Position numbers and translations under genes: made by a program. The notes beneath the pieces are model-generated. The model searched no databases. It was given only the letters and a program-made list of their open reading frames with translations, and had not been told where the DNA came from. A stretch of DNA of 51,347 nt from Stenocarpella maydis (lineage: Eukaryota > Ascomycota > Sordariomycetes > Diaporthales > Diaporthaceae): the NCBI GenBank assembly GCA_002270565.1, contig NQMI01000222.1, forward strand, positions 1-51,347, given 5' to 3'. Every line of letters starts with the position of its first letter. Within the stretch, counting starts at the first letter, position 1. Positions 1 through 11,658 of this stretch are shown piece after piece.

Positions 1-3000
1 GTATAGGAGAGTATATTTAGCAGTAGTAATAGAACTTAGTAATAGCCTCTAATGCTAAGGAATTAACATTATAGCCCGCACCTATTAATAGCTGGGAAAG
101 ATGATTAATAGATAGGTGCCTAAATTATTTATATAGCCGCTATAGTTTAACTTCCATAAGAAAGAGAATAGGGGTGTTATTATCCTTATTAATATTTATA
201 AGGAACCATGAGTATCCCTACTTCCAAGTAATAGGAAACATCTTCTTATACTACTAATTTAGCTTATATTATATAACTTTATTAGTCGTATTTCACATAA
301 AGAGTAAGTATACATTCATATCTTACATACATAAGAGAAAGGGGGTTGCTATCTTCATTATATGGAATATTAAGTTGCCAGCTACTATATTAACTATAGT
401 TACTCTTATTAACTATAGTAGTTTTCCTGGTCTAAAGCAAACTAATGCTTTGCCTGCGCGAGACTTATCAAGAGCAATAGGTAATAGTTGCTATAGAGTA
501 GTATATTAGTTGTACCCGGCAGTGGAATAGTTGGCTGCACTAGTATCCGGGAGGATCCCCTGGAAGCACTAGCATAAGTAGTTATTTATCATAAAGACTT
601 CCTTAATATTGCCGGCTTCCTTATTAGCTTTATTATTACTGCTACTAATGTTATTCTTATTAGTTATAGAGCTGGGGCTATTCTGGTCCTCCTTATTATT
701 ATTAATACTAAAAGTATAGAGGAAAGCTTGGTTTACTAGCCATGTGTAGTTTTCTTGGGCTTTAGTATTACTAATAAATATGCTGGTATTCTTCTAGTTA
801 TTGCCCTTATAATTAATGCCCTTATAATTAATAAAGAATGCATGAAATTCGTTATCTAAAGGGGGTTAATCTATAGCACTATATATATTTATATATATAT
901 CTTTAGCCCTCTAGCACTCTTTAAAAGAGTAATTTAATAATTAGCATCTTTCCTTCTAGCAAATAAAGTATTTCTTCTTATATAGGGGACCGTTTCCGTT
1001 ATTCCTTCCATAAGAGCGGTTGCATCCTCTAAAGAGCAGCCGGAAGTTGCCTTAAGGATAGTAATTGCCTTATCCTAGGGGATATCGCCTATATATAGAG
1101 TTCCTTAAGTAGTTGCCTCTATACCGCTAGTCATTATTATACTAGCGGTTAAGATAGAACTAGTTACTATTAAAGTACTACTTATTATTTTATTCTTCAT
1201 TCTTATTATAATCACCATCCTATCCATTATTATTACCTTACCCTATAGTATATGACTAAGAGGGGCGTTAAGGCCCTAATGATATAGTATAATAATAGAG
1301 CATATTATACACTTCATTAGCAGTAGCTAGGGCCATTAGCTTAACAAAGTAGAACTTAGGTATACTGCATATAGCATAGATAAGGTTATTATATAATAGT
1401 TTATCTCCTAGTGCTTCTTTATAGCCAAGTATTTAGGAGTATTACTTTATATTTTTAATCAAGATTTCCACTATTTCTAATAAGGTTTTACCCTTATTCT
1501 TCTGCTATATTAATGCAAAAGTAGTAGTATTCCATATTATTAAATACACTCATTATCTGCTATCTATATTAAATCATTACTTAAGTTTAATATATGCTAT
1601 AGCAAAGGTATCCCTATCTATAATTAACTATATATAAAAATGCTTAGCTTTACCCTTTAATATTATGAATAATGCTACCCAAAAGTAAGTTGGGTATAGG
1701 TAGTTGTTTTTACAGATATCATAAAAGAGACGGATTTCATTATCAAGTACTTCATCCGTTACTCCAGTAAATTTCTCATTATCTAAGTAGTACTTAGCTA
1801 TATTGGCAGATATGCCCTTCTCCAGTAGTATAGCATATAGCTATTATAGAGGGATTGTGGCATGCTTCTCATAGGCAGCTCGGAATTCCTCCCACTTGAG
1901 TGGTGATTTATAGCCATCAGAAGTCTCATAGTTGTACATGCCCTATAGCTGACGGGATGGGGACTGAGATCTGGGTATGGCTGGGGCAGTGGGTTGTAAT
2001 ATAGGTCTATAGGTACTTAGGCCTATCCCTCTATTGCTACTTGATACTAGTTGGCATTCCTCAAATGATAGACTATTATTAAAGGGGATATAATTATAAT
2101 ATCTCTTCAACTATATTATCTATTAGTGCTAATATTATGCAGATGCTAGGGCTTTTAGTAGGGAATCTATCTCTAATAGTTCTATAAAAGCCTTTATCTT
2201 ATCATTAACCTATAGGTATATTCTCTTACTTTATAGTATTTTCTTAAGAGTAGTAAAATATTATAATAAATTGCTCTAAATATTTACTCTTTCCAGTCCC
2301 TAAAGTTATCCTTAAAGTTAATATAAACTTCCTAGCCGGTATGCCTTATATATACTTAATAGCATGCTTATATATAGGTATTAAGATGAATTGCGTGTAG
2401 TCTTAGGTTACTTAGAGCATCTGGATTTAGGTCTACGCCCTATAGACTGAGGTTAAGGCTTATCTTAGCAGTAGCCTCCCTAAGTAATGTATCCTTAATT
2501 ATATCCAATAAGTTAATAGGGTTAAGACTAGTAGTGACTGTTAGTACAGCTGTTAATGCTAATAGCATAGGAGTATTATCTTTATTATAGGGGTTTATTA
2601 TCGTGATATGCAGATTATATAGTTAATATATGGTATTATAGTAAAGAATAGGGGTGTGCTGGGGCAAAGTAGGGGTAAAAAAGATGGTGATAAGGGGTAG
2701 TAAGTGTATAGGGGTAAGCTGTTAGCAGGGGTAGTAAAGATGTGCTGGCTGGTAAGGTTAACCTCGGCTGGTATAGCTGATTGCCAAGGGGATTGCCGGG
2801 GTAGTTGCTGATGGGTGCTGAAGTAGTGATATCTCTAGCGTTATCTTTAAGGGTAGTTGTAAGTTGGCAATATTGTGCAGCCTCATGCATTCTGCGGTTG
2901 CTTTCTGATAATACTTAGGGTGTAATGAACATATATAGGATAAAGGTAGAGTATAGCATCATGCATATAAAGCCCTCTTCTTCTTATAATGGGTAGTAAT

Positions 3001-3136
3001 AATATTGCTGAAGATTACTAGAGTGTCTTTAAGGAGTAATTCTATTAGTATTATTAGTATAGCTACTATTAAAGTAGTAATGATCTGTTTCTTTAATCCT
3101 TGCTAATCTATAGTCGCCCTTGCAACCACTGATTAG
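1..3136 (-). mobile_element. RIP-degraded Ty1/Copia retrotransposon, gag and protease part
   Basis: AT-rich DNA with no intact gene. Read on the minus strand, conceptual translation gives recognisable Copia polyprotein pieces interrupted by many stops. A gag-like stretch lies at about 1650-1960 (contains EIRLFYDIC and a YPTYFWVALFIILKGKAKHFY-like segment). A protease-like stretch lies at about 350-600, with FQGILPDTSAANYSTAG holding the aspartic-protease D-[TS]-[GA]-A-type active-site region, followed by TPFLLCM as usual in fungal Copia elements. The order gag (right) to protease (left) shows that the element runs leftwards and that integrase and RT lie outside the window. The LTR at 3137-3351 would be its 5' LTR. 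TAG/TAA stops at expected Gln/Trp positions point to RIP. Family assignment is by recall of conserved motifs, not by search. Confidence 0.75.
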
Positions 3137-3351
3137 TATTGGATGGGTTATGTATTGCAATATGAGTGGGGTGTTATTCTTGTATTTCTCTCTATCTTTC
3201 AAGTAGTGGGTGTAGTGGGCGTAGCCCGCTAGCTATCTCGGGTCTATATAGTGGGTGGTGGTTGCTTAGTAAGCAACTACGCCCTCTGGCTACAGTACGG
3301 TGGCTGTAGCAATAGCTCACCAATGTGCTGTTGCACACTACTATTGCCACA
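3137..3351 (-). repeat. Copia-type LTR, left copy (5' LTR)
   Basis: A 215-bp sequence also present, in the same orientation, at 37878-38083. Read on the minus strand it begins TGTGGCAATAG and its other end is a TG..CA-type end weakened by RIP (CCAATA here, CCAACA in the other copy). It holds a TATATAG box followed by ACCCGAGATAGC, a plausible promoter. On its inner side (minus strand, leftwards) comes ATCAGTGGTTGCAAGG, a candidate primer-binding site, and then the gag relic. The left copy has an additional GTAGTGGGT-like duplication of about 9 bp relative to the right copy. Confidence 0.75.
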
Positions 3352-3530
3352 TTATTCATTATTTTTTTAATTGAGATAAAAATTTAAATTCTTTTAGTTT
3401 TTAAATAATTTATTATACTTTAAATAAGTAAAGAAACAATATGATTAATTTGAAATAAAGTTATAATTTATTACATATATAAAACTTGAAAACAATATAA
3501 ATTATTAATATTAATTCGAAATAATTATAA

Positions 3531-3710
3531 CAGCTAACATAAGGTATGAGAAAGTAGCTAGGACCAGGAAGTAGCTAGTGTTCAGTAAATTCATTAAGTT
3601 TAGGCTACCGTAGCACCTACCTCAGGCTGGATATCTAATAGAAAATAGGACTAGTTAATATTCCTTAAACTTAATTGCTTATTTTTAATTGATTTTATAA
3701 TTTAAAAGGG
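3531..3710 (+). repeat. Left arm of a long inverted repeat
   Basis: Its reverse complement closely matches 4779-4960 over about 180 bp; differences are mostly C/T and G/A, as expected from RIP. The two arms enclose the LTR-like sequence at 3761-4347. It could be the terminal inverted repeat of a degraded DNA transposon or a fold-back element into which the LTR was inserted. Confidence 0.65.
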
Positions 3711-3760
3711 TTAAAATAAATGTAATAGGGCTAAAAAGTATTAAAATTTATATAAANTAT

Positions 3761-4347
3761 TGTTAAACGGAACCGCTCAGCAGGGCGTTGGTACTCCGTG
3801 CAAGGAGTTACCCTAGACTTCGTTGTAAGGAGTTACCCTAGACTTTCTAGCAAGGAGTTACCCTAGACTTGCGAGTCAGGCGATTTTCGCTAAGTACGCC
3901 CAGTGCGTGCGTGACGCAAGATGAGTTTGGTGGCCGTGAGTCGATTATTTTGGCCTGCATTTGCACCTTAATTCAGACCTCTGCATTACCCTTATTTCTT
4001 ACCCAAAAAGTATATAACTTAGTGCATTGGATAGCCTGATTTCTGAAGTTTGTATGTACTTAATTTGGGCATTGCTAGGGCTGTGGTTGGCTAGTTGTTT
4101 GGAACCAAAGATGGTGTGTTGGAAGGGCGAATTTTCCGGCATTTGCAAATTTGCACCAGAGCCTACCGCAGCGTGCCCAGGGGTGAGACGACGTCGGAGG
4201 GTATATAAGGAGGGCTTACAGAAGCCCAACTCAATTCAATACAAAGTTGTCCAGACCATTGTCAATCGTCCCAATTCGCCTCAGAGCACCATACTGCGAC
4301 CCTGCCGAAACACACACACGCTGAACTGAATGCTATTCTATAGCACA
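3761..4347 (+). repeat. LTR-like repeat, left copy, with internal 25-bp tandem repeats
   Basis: Starts TGTTAAACGG and ends TATAGCACA; an inverted copy is at 50609-51206 with the same ends, so both boundaries are supported. Near its start are three copies of AAGGAGTTACCCTAGACTT spaced 25 bp apart (3802, 3827, 3852). A TATATAAGGAG box at about 4201 would serve as the LTR promoter. Sequence after the end (ATCAGAAG.. here, TCTCAGAGTGAG.. in the other copy) remains partly similar, suggesting a 5' LTR followed by leader rather than a solo LTR. The stretch is much less AT-rich than its surroundings, so it may be younger than the RIP-degraded DNA around it. Short reading frames on both strands (3999-4329) are conserved between copies only because the DNA is; I do not call them genes. 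No target-site duplication is evident. Confidence 0.7.
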
Positions 4348-4778
4348 AATTCATCAGAAGTATTAAACTAGCTAATAGTTAAAAATTGCTTTAAACTTAA
4401 TGGCTTACTAATAATACTAATATAAATTACTATAGTCTAAGACTAAGACTTATAATGCAGACTAGTAGTTTATAGTTTTATACTAATAAAAGTAACTAAA
4501 TAATTATTATTAAAATTATATATTATAAACTATTTATCTTAATCTATACTAATTATTTTTATTCTTTAGAAGCAACTATTATTTATTGTATTTAAGAAGG
4601 GGAACTTAAAGACTTTAATTAATATATACATTATTATTATTAAATTTTAATATACTAAAGACATAAATAGGTAGAGAAATTTAAAAATGATATAAAAATT
4701 AGAGATATAATTAGAATTAAAAATTAGCTATCTTATATAAACCACAATACTTTTCAGCCTCATTATACCCACCTTAAC

Positions 4779-4960
4779 CTCTCTAAATTTATAAAATTAA
4801 TTAAAAATAAGTAATTAAGTATAATTAATACTAATTATTGCTAATTCTTTATTAGATATCTGGCCTTAGATAGGTGCTAGGATAGTCTAAAGTTAGTAAA
4901 TTTACTGAAAACTACCTACTTCCTAGTCCTGGCTACTTTCTAGTATCCTATATTAATAGT
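4779..4960 (-). repeat. Right arm of a long inverted repeat
   Basis: Matches the reverse complement of 3531-3710. AT-rich and RIP-like. It lies at the left border of the gene island: base composition becomes GC-rich from about 5050. Confidence 0.65.
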
Positions 4961-6785
4961 ATTATAAACTTTTACTTCTAAATATTATTTTATAATTACT
5001 TAATTAATATATGTATAAAGTTTAGTAAAAATAAAAAAAACCCTTCATTAAGATATTTGAATTTTTCTAAACGGTGGGTATAGATGCATTTATATGTTTA
5101 TGTGATTACGCGGTGGCTGGAAGGGGGGCCTGACCGGAAGCTAGGGCAATGATGTTATGATGTTAGCAGTTAAGGCGTCTCAAATGGACCCAGAAATTAT
5201 TTAGGTATTTGATATGTACAGAGACTTTATTCGCTATTTGATTTCATAGCCCTCATCTTCTCCCCGCGAACCTCGCAATAGTGTCCAGCATGGGATCGAT
5301 TCCTTCAATGTCGTGATCTGGGACGCTGTGCCATAATGATATCACCGGCAGCAGTTGCTATTTTGCACTGATATCATAAATTTAACAATATATTGGATTC
5401 AAGTGGTCAGTACCAATTCGCATGAATTAAGTATGAAGGATTAGGTCCTTCTCTTTGGCAAGGTACGTTCAGCTAGTCATTCCTCCGCAAAAGGTGCCCT
5501 GAAAATGATGACAGGATTTATTATTTACCATGGTTTGTTTCTACATCAACAAACAATAATGATTCGCTTGGATTGCGATTGGAATCTCATCCTGATTGCA
5601 GCACATTCTTGGTCTTTGTTGACAAGATTTGCCTATATGAACCACTCGTTAACCGGTCTACAGTTCGAGGCGGAGGTATGCAGCCACCGCCACACACGAG
5701 TTGGCGGGATCCAAAGGCTTCATTCCTGTTCAGCTCAACTATGCTGGTCTTGCTCCGCAATTTCACCTGCATATGGAAAGGAGAGCAGTATCATGTCAAG
5801 GAGCAGGCTGGGGTCAGCTTTTGCAAGCATTAGGGAGTTGAAGATGCAACATGATAATACGTAGGAATTAGGTCAGTGGAATTGAATCATGAAGTTACGA
5901 AACAACATCTAAACCATGCCCAACCACCATTTCCGGGGATTTTTCACGTGCTTCTGTTGTTGTTTCAGCAATTCTAATTTTTTTTTTTTTTTTACTTGCC
6001 GTTTTGCCCGACACGTTCAATTAATCGGTTGCAACCCTTACCACCCTGATCGCTCAAACCCATACCTGAGAAGCTTGATCCCGCCCCACGAGTTGCCCAG
6101 GGCTGCGGTATGCTCGCTTGTCAACCAATAGTTGACAAAGGGTAGTGATGACCAAAAAGCGCTGAGGGTGTAAGGAGAATTATAGACGCGGTAATCTTAT
6201 TCTTCGAGCTGCGAGACTGCGCATTTGATCACGATCAGTTTCGGACAATCGAACTGGCGGCCTTTGCTCTACCATCCTGCCCCACCCCTCCCAACTCCCG
6301 TGTAATCAAACAAACAGATCTTACAATGGGGAACAATACTAGAGGCAGCTAAGCATGTAAGTTACTGGCATCGATCGAGGCGGGCAATATGTATCCTGAG
6401 GTCACCCAATGGAAAGTCATGGTGGTGCTCATTTGGTGACCGCTTACAGAGTCCTCGAGGGCTCGAATGATTCAATGTTCCTAGCTCTGCATATCCAAGC
6501 GGGCAGATCAAATTTCGAACGGAACAGTCTTTACCGCTGTAAACATTTGAATTGGAACTTGATTCCAAGATCCAAACTGGACGCATTCCAGATCTGCGGT
6601 ATCCTCCCCCGCATCTACTTGACAGCAAGTCTTGCTCGCCATAACTCGTGTGATTTGCGTTCCAGTCACTATCTAGTCGCAGCATATGTTGCTTAAGTTG
6701 ACCCAACCGCCGTTGGTTCAAGGTGCGCCTGGCTTTCCTGGTTGGATCTGATCTTGCACCTCACGGTCCATTGGCCAGCGGCAGA
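4961..6785. other. Island border and upstream region of the xylanase gene
   Basis: Transition from AT-rich repeat DNA to ordinary composition at about 5050. Several short overlapping reading frames occur at 5505-5864 and 6362-6721 on both strands, but none has a recognisable domain or convincing codon use. A run of 18 or so T residues lies near 5980. The last few hundred bases should contain the promoter of the GH10 gene; I see no specific site. Confidence 0.4.
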
Positions 6786-7841
6786 ATGAGGCTATCTCTC
6801 GCCGCTTTCACTGTGTGTTTTTGGGCAGGTTGGCCTGTTTTGGGTGACGGCCTAAATGTTCGCGGCCGACGCAACGGACTTCAATACTTCGGAACTCAAG
6901 TTTCCACTTCTATTCTCAACGATGCCCAAGCAAACGCCATTGCCACCCGCAATCAGGACTTCGGCACGTATACTTGCGAATATGAGCAGAAGTTTCGAAC
7001 GGTTCAGCCTAGCCGCGGTTCGTTCGATTATACCCTAGCAGATCGCATCGTCAACCAAGCTCTGAGGAATGACATAATAATGCGGTGTCATACCCTCATC
7101 TGGCATCAGAACGTCCCAACCTGGGTCACCGAGGGCAGCTTTGACAACGCTACCATTGTCCAAATTATCAAGGATCACATCACCAACGTCGTCACTCATT
7201 TCAAGGGCAAGTGTTATGCCTGGGATGTGGTCAATGAGGCTGTCGATGCAAACGGCCTTTTTCGCGGCCAAAGAAACCCTGCCGAATCGGTTTGGTACTC
7301 AAAAGTCGGCCCAGCCTTCATACCCATAGCATTCGCCGCCGCAGCCGCAGCCGACCCGTCCGCGAAGTTGTACTATAATGATTACGATATTGAGTACCTC
7401 CCCTCGGACAAGACAGCTGCAGTGACCAACATTGTCAGATCCATCCAAGCGTTTGGCGCCAGGATTGACGGTGTCGGTCTGCAGGCCCATTTCAGAACTG
7501 GTGCAGTGCCGGCCGCTCCAAGGCTAGTTCAAGCGCTCACGGCCTTCACAGCCCTCGGCGTCGATGTCGCATACACCGAACTGGACATTGTAACACCTTC
7601 CAGCAATCCAGACTTCGCCCAGCAGGCACTCGACTTCGCCACCGTGGTGAGGGCCTGCAAGCAGGTCGCACGGTGCGTTGGGATCACCACCTGGGGCTTC
7701 ACGGACAAGTACACTTTCCTGAGTGGTCAATTGCCAGACCTTTGGGATACCACTCTCCAGAAGAAGCCAGCATATTATGGCACGTTGGCAGCGCTTGGAC
7801 CTGCCCCGGCGGTGGATACCTGTGGTTGCGCTGAGTTCTAA
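6786..7841 (+). CDS. Secreted GH10 endo-1,4-beta-xylanase-like protein
   Basis: Single exon, 351 aa. The ATG at 6786 is chosen because it gives a signal peptide (MRLSLAAFTVCFWAGWPVLG, cut before DGLN); the longer frame upstream would start with a GTG. The remainder is one GH10 barrel: HTLIWHQNVPTWV (substrate-binding His/Trp), WDVVNEA with the general acid/base Glu, GLQAHF, AYTELDI with the nucleophile Glu, and ITTWGFTDKYTF near the end. GH10 enzymes hydrolyse the xylan backbone of plant cell walls outside the cell. No carbohydrate-binding module or linker is present. Odd point: the GH10 TENxMKW motif, which lines the -1/-2 subsites, reads TCEYEQKF here, so the usual Asn and Trp are replaced although both catalytic Glu remain. 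It is the gene nearest the left repeat border. Confidence 0.9.
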   Translation: MRLSLAAFTVCFWAGWPVLGDGLNVRGRRNGLQYFGTQVSTSILNDAQANAIATRNQDFGTYTCEYEQKFRTVQPSRGSFDYTLADRIVNQALRNDIIMRCHTLIWHQNVPTWVTEGSFDNATIVQIIKDHITNVVTHFKGKCYAWDVVNEAVDANGLFRGQRNPAESVWYSKVGPAFIPIAFAAAAAADPSAKLYYNDYDIEYLPSDKTAAVTNIVRSIQAFGARIDGVGLQAHFRTGAVPAAPRLVQALTAFTALGVDVAYTELDIVTPSSNPDFAQQALDFATVVRACKQVARCVGITTWGFTDKYTFLSGQLPDLWDTTLQKKPAYYGTLAALGPAPAVDTCGCAEF

Positions 7842-8363
7842 ATACGCTCCGAACTGGGAGCCCATTGGGCCCAGGACCTAAGGCTACAGGTCATTACAAA
7901 CGCCCCGTAAAGACCATAAGGCTGAGTAAGGGCTTCCCGTACGCGGTGATAATTATTATTTCAAACCTTACAGAAATATACATGAGAATACACACCTCCT
8001 TAGTACCTCATATAGGCAGTACAAGTTTAGCACCCTCTAAGTTCCTAATATAGATTACAATGTTATATATCTTTATAAGAGTAGAAGACACTCACCTGAG
8101 AAAGAATTGCCGGCTAAGAGATGGGACTGAGGCTGCGCCGCCCCCCTACCCCCCTACCTCCCCGGCACCCCAACTAAACCCCCAGGTCCGTGTGCTTGAA
8201 ATAATGGCTCATGGTGAACAGGTTTTCAGATGAAAAGGCATTTAGCTGTACTTTTAGATACCTGGGTATAGGAGGAAGTAGCAGAGATGATTGGCCAGTT
8301 TACCATACACTCCCTAGTCCGTCTATCTACGCACAGGGGTTGTTGGTCTTGTATGCTCCAGAA
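7842..8363. other. Convergent 3' intergenic region
   Basis: Lies between the stop codons of the xylanase (+) and the 5'-nucleotidase (-) and should hold both 3' UTRs. A mildly AT-rich stretch spans about 7940-8080 and a C-rich stretch about 8135-8190. No gene seen. Confidence 0.5.
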
Positions 8364-10527
8364 TTACTCCCCAGCCATAGATATTCTCCCTTCGACCTGC
8401 GGTGCGATGGCTTTTGTCCAGTCACAGTCGATCTCGTTCTCCTGGAGTCCGTCCCCAGCCCTTGCGTTGACGCCGGCCTTTTTACACCATTTCCTAAAAG
8501 TCTTCCTCATAATTCTAAGCTCTGATTCATCATCGTCGTCTTGCTCTGCGATGCCTCCCAAGGCTGTGGATTCCGGGGCAGGGCTGGAGCCATCACGCTC
8601 AACATCCGTCTCCCTCTCTGTCAGCGGGCCGACACTACTCCTCCTCTGGCGCACCTTTTCCGGGGAGTAGTGCTCCCAGCCTCGTCTAGACCCCTTGCTT
8701 GAACTCGGCGTGACTGGGGTATGGGCGACGGGGGAGGTGGCAGGTGCATGCTTTGGTTCCATGCACGGATGTGACTTGGCCACGTTGGAAACAACCTTGC
8801 CCCAATGGCGTCTCATCGAAGGGCCTAGATACGCCCACTGGTCAAGGACCTTGAGGGACATGAAATATTGCCTCAGCATCATGGAGATCAGGATGCCGTT
8901 CTCCTCCGAGACGAGCTCGACGGCCTGGCCGCCTTCTTGCTCGATAAGAAGGGATCTGTAGCCATCTGTAGGGTACGTTCAGTACTTCCGGGTAACTAAC
9001 TGGGGAGGATTCGGGGGTGGCGACCGACCTTTGCCTCGGGCCATGTAGCCTCTGGTGGCAAGCTCGTAAACCCTATCGGGGAGGTACCCATCACCTGCAA
9101 TATCTACTGCGGTGACTCTATCGCCCGCTGGCCTCTTGGGGTCGAATGCGAAGCGGATGTTGGAGACCTGTGGGAAGCGCCCCTCCAGCGCCGGGTACAG
9201 ACTCACAGAGTTCTCGAGCGCCTCTCGTAGAGCCTGTCCGGTGACCTTGATCACCACCACGGGGTCCTCGAACGGGAAGCAGTCCGTGATGTCCCTGACG
9301 CGGATCGGGCCGGGAGGGTAAACCTGATCGCCGCGGATGGTGCCAGCGGCCATCAATGCACAGTCCGCAGAGTCTGTCCCGGGGTGTCTTTATAAGCCAA
9401 TGCGCCTGGCACGGATCCCATCAGCCCGGGGCGCGCTCGCTGGCGGCGGCGGCTGGGTGCAAGGCGGGTTGGAGGAAAAACTTACAGTGGTGGCGCATGA
9501 TGTCGCAGACGAAGTTACCAATGTTTGATTCGCGCAGGCGCACCGTGGTAAAACGGGCATCCAGCGGGGTGGCGGTCCAGCCGACGGGCTTCTCGAGGGA
9601 CTGTTTCAGCTTGGCGGTGAGCCTATCTGCCAGGTCGAGAGTAGGCTTGTGCTCAGGAACTGACGAGACGACGTCGCGGCGATAAATGACAAATTCCCAG
9701 GGCCTGGAGGAGCCCGGCGGGGCCTTGCGGGCCTCGAGGTAGCTGAGCTGTTTGAAATCGGAGCCGGACCTTAGGACGTGGCAGCCGTTGATGAGGCTGT
9801 GGGCGTAGTAGTGGTCGTGGCCGCCCAGGATGAGGTCGATCTGGTCGCCGAGGTTCTCGGCCAGTTTGTTGTCGTTGGGCTCGCGCATGTGGGTGAGGGC
9901 GATGATGAGGTCGGCGCCGCCGGCACGAAGCTGGGGGATGAGCTCCCTCGCGGTCTCGGTGGCGGACTTGTAGATGAGGTTTGGGGGGAGCGAGTTGATG
10001 GTCTCGAGCCACTCGCGCTCGCCGAGGCCGATGATGCCGATCTTGAGGCCGTTGGAGGCAGTGAGGATGTGAGTGCGGCTGGCATTGCCGATGGGGACGT
10101 CGGGCCCAAGGTCAGGGTCGAGGACGTTTGCGATGAGCCAGGGGAAGGTGCACTTGGCGGCCAGGTTGCGGAACTGCCCGACGCCAAAGTCGAGGTCGTG
10201 GTTGCCGAGGCTGGCACAGTCGGTTCCGAGGGCGTTGAGGACGGGGACCATGTGGCTGCCCTTTGTTATGGAGCTCTCGAGGCTGGGGTTGAAGGCGTCG
10301 CCCGAGAAGAGGGTGAGGCAGGCGGGCTGGCCGCTGAAGCGGTCGCCGTGCTGGTACTCGTCGCAGACGGTCATGAACCTGGCGATGCCCCCCACGGGCT
10401 CAGCCGAGGAGGCATCGAGGTGGTAGACATCGTTGTAGTGAAGGAACCTCAGGTCGGGCGGGCTGGCTGACGGGCTGCCATATGTGACGACCTCGTCGGC
10501 CGTGGGCTTCGTCTCGAGGGGGGCCAT
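8364..10527 (-). CDS. 5'-nucleotidase family metallophosphoesterase
   Basis: Three exons read on the minus strand: 10527-9486, 9373-9029, 8965-8364 (introns of 112 and 63 bp; donors GTAAGT and GTCGGT; phase 1 at both joins), giving 662 aa. The N-terminal calcineurin-like phosphoesterase domain has its metal-ligand motifs: HYNDVYHLD (about residue 28), FSGDAFNPS, LGNHDLDFG, ALTHMRE and GGHDHYY. The C-terminal 5'-nucleotidase domain has ESNIGNFVCDIMRHH, then across the first splice SADCALMAAGTIRG, and ITDCFPFEDPVVVIKVTG. The tail has a charged, acidic segment and ends in IAPQVEGRI. No signal peptide or GPI signal, so probably cytosolic. It likely dephosphorylates nucleoside 5'-monophosphates or similar organic phosphates. 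ATG 10527 is the first ATG of the frame. It diverges from the GNAT gene. Confidence 0.88.
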
Positions 10528-11658
10528 GAAGTCGGGAGTACGGGGAGTGCGTGCGTATCTACCAAGTCCTACGGATGGGCAGGGTGTGGTGTGTTGGTGC
10601 AGCCCTTGCGCGCGTGAGGGCGAAGAAGTGTGTGTGAGTGAGAGAGGAACCGGGCCAACGCAGCAACCCACTGGGAGGGGGAGGGGGTTAATGAGGATGC
10701 GGGCACGGCGGTGAAGCAGAGGGGCGTGGACGTGAGTGAGTGGCCAAGGAGGTGGTCAAATACCTAGGTAAACAAGTGAGGCAGGTACAATATCAAATAG
10801 GTAGGTAGATGCAGAGATAGATACCCAGTTGCCTGGGTAGAATGACGGACGTGTCTTCGCGCCCGTCGGCCGTGTGCCCGTGGCCGTGGCTGCCGTGTCA
10901 CGCACACCCACACACACCTCTCCCTCTCTCTTCAACTGAATCCGAACTGCCGCCAAGGAAACAGGACCACCGCCGCGACCTAGAACAAACGAGAAGACTC
11001 TACCTGCCTGGGTAGGTATATGGCTGGGCCCGACGAGACTCCCAAGGGGTTTGCTTGCTCACTGCCCAGCCGAAGTCAACCAACAGGTATGGCTCGGTGC
11101 CGTCCGGCTCGGGCCCGGAAGCTTTCAGTTCCAGGGACGGCGGTACGGGGGGGCAAAGTGTTGGCAGTGAGTGGGCAGCCTGATGATGGTCCGTTACATC
11201 CGCGAGGCTACTTTTCGGAACGCTGGCCCCCTACCCCGGCCAATCGGCAGTGGCTTGTACCTAAGGGAAAGGGGGGGGGTGCCCCCTCTGGGACATCTAC
11301 ACTATCTCACATTGCAAAGACCACTTTAGGCACCACCTGGGGCTGGAAAACAACCCCACCATCTCAGGGCTGCCAATTGATACTATACTGCATATGTACT
11401 TGGGGTATCCACCAGCCAGGACGGGCGTTCGTTGAGTCTGTCACGCTGCGCGAATGAGCGCGGTTGATACAGGGGCTCGGAGAATGGTAGGTGCCTACTT
11501 TTACTCAACCAGCTCTCTAGGTTAAGTAGTCTACATGGAGGACTAACCTACCACCAACTTGGAAACTAGGTCCATACTTGAGTAGCCAAAGGTGACAGAC
11601 AAGTCAGTACACTAAAGCAGCTTCAGCCAAACCGGCCCAGCCCACCACCTCCACCATC
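10528..11658. promoter_or_regulatory. Divergent promoter region, 5'-nucleotidase / GNAT gene
   Basis: About 1.1 kb between two start codons pointing away from each other. It holds TACCTAGGTA at 10761, a related CCTGCCTGGGTAGGTA at about 11003, and GGTAGGTGCCTACTT near 11488, members of a motif family seen throughout the intergenic DNA of this window. GTGTGTGAGTGAG-type and CACACACAC runs are also present. No gene seen. Confidence 0.5.

Noticed and set aside
4027..4329. 100-codon frame conserved at 50645-50905
   Set aside because: Conserved because the whole LTR-like DNA is duplicated; frames exist on both strands and cross the TATA-like region, so protein coding is not supported.
5505..5864. 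Overlapping plus-strand frames of 86-119 codons upstream of the xylanase
   Set aside because: Two frames compete, neither has a family motif, and codon use is not gene-like.
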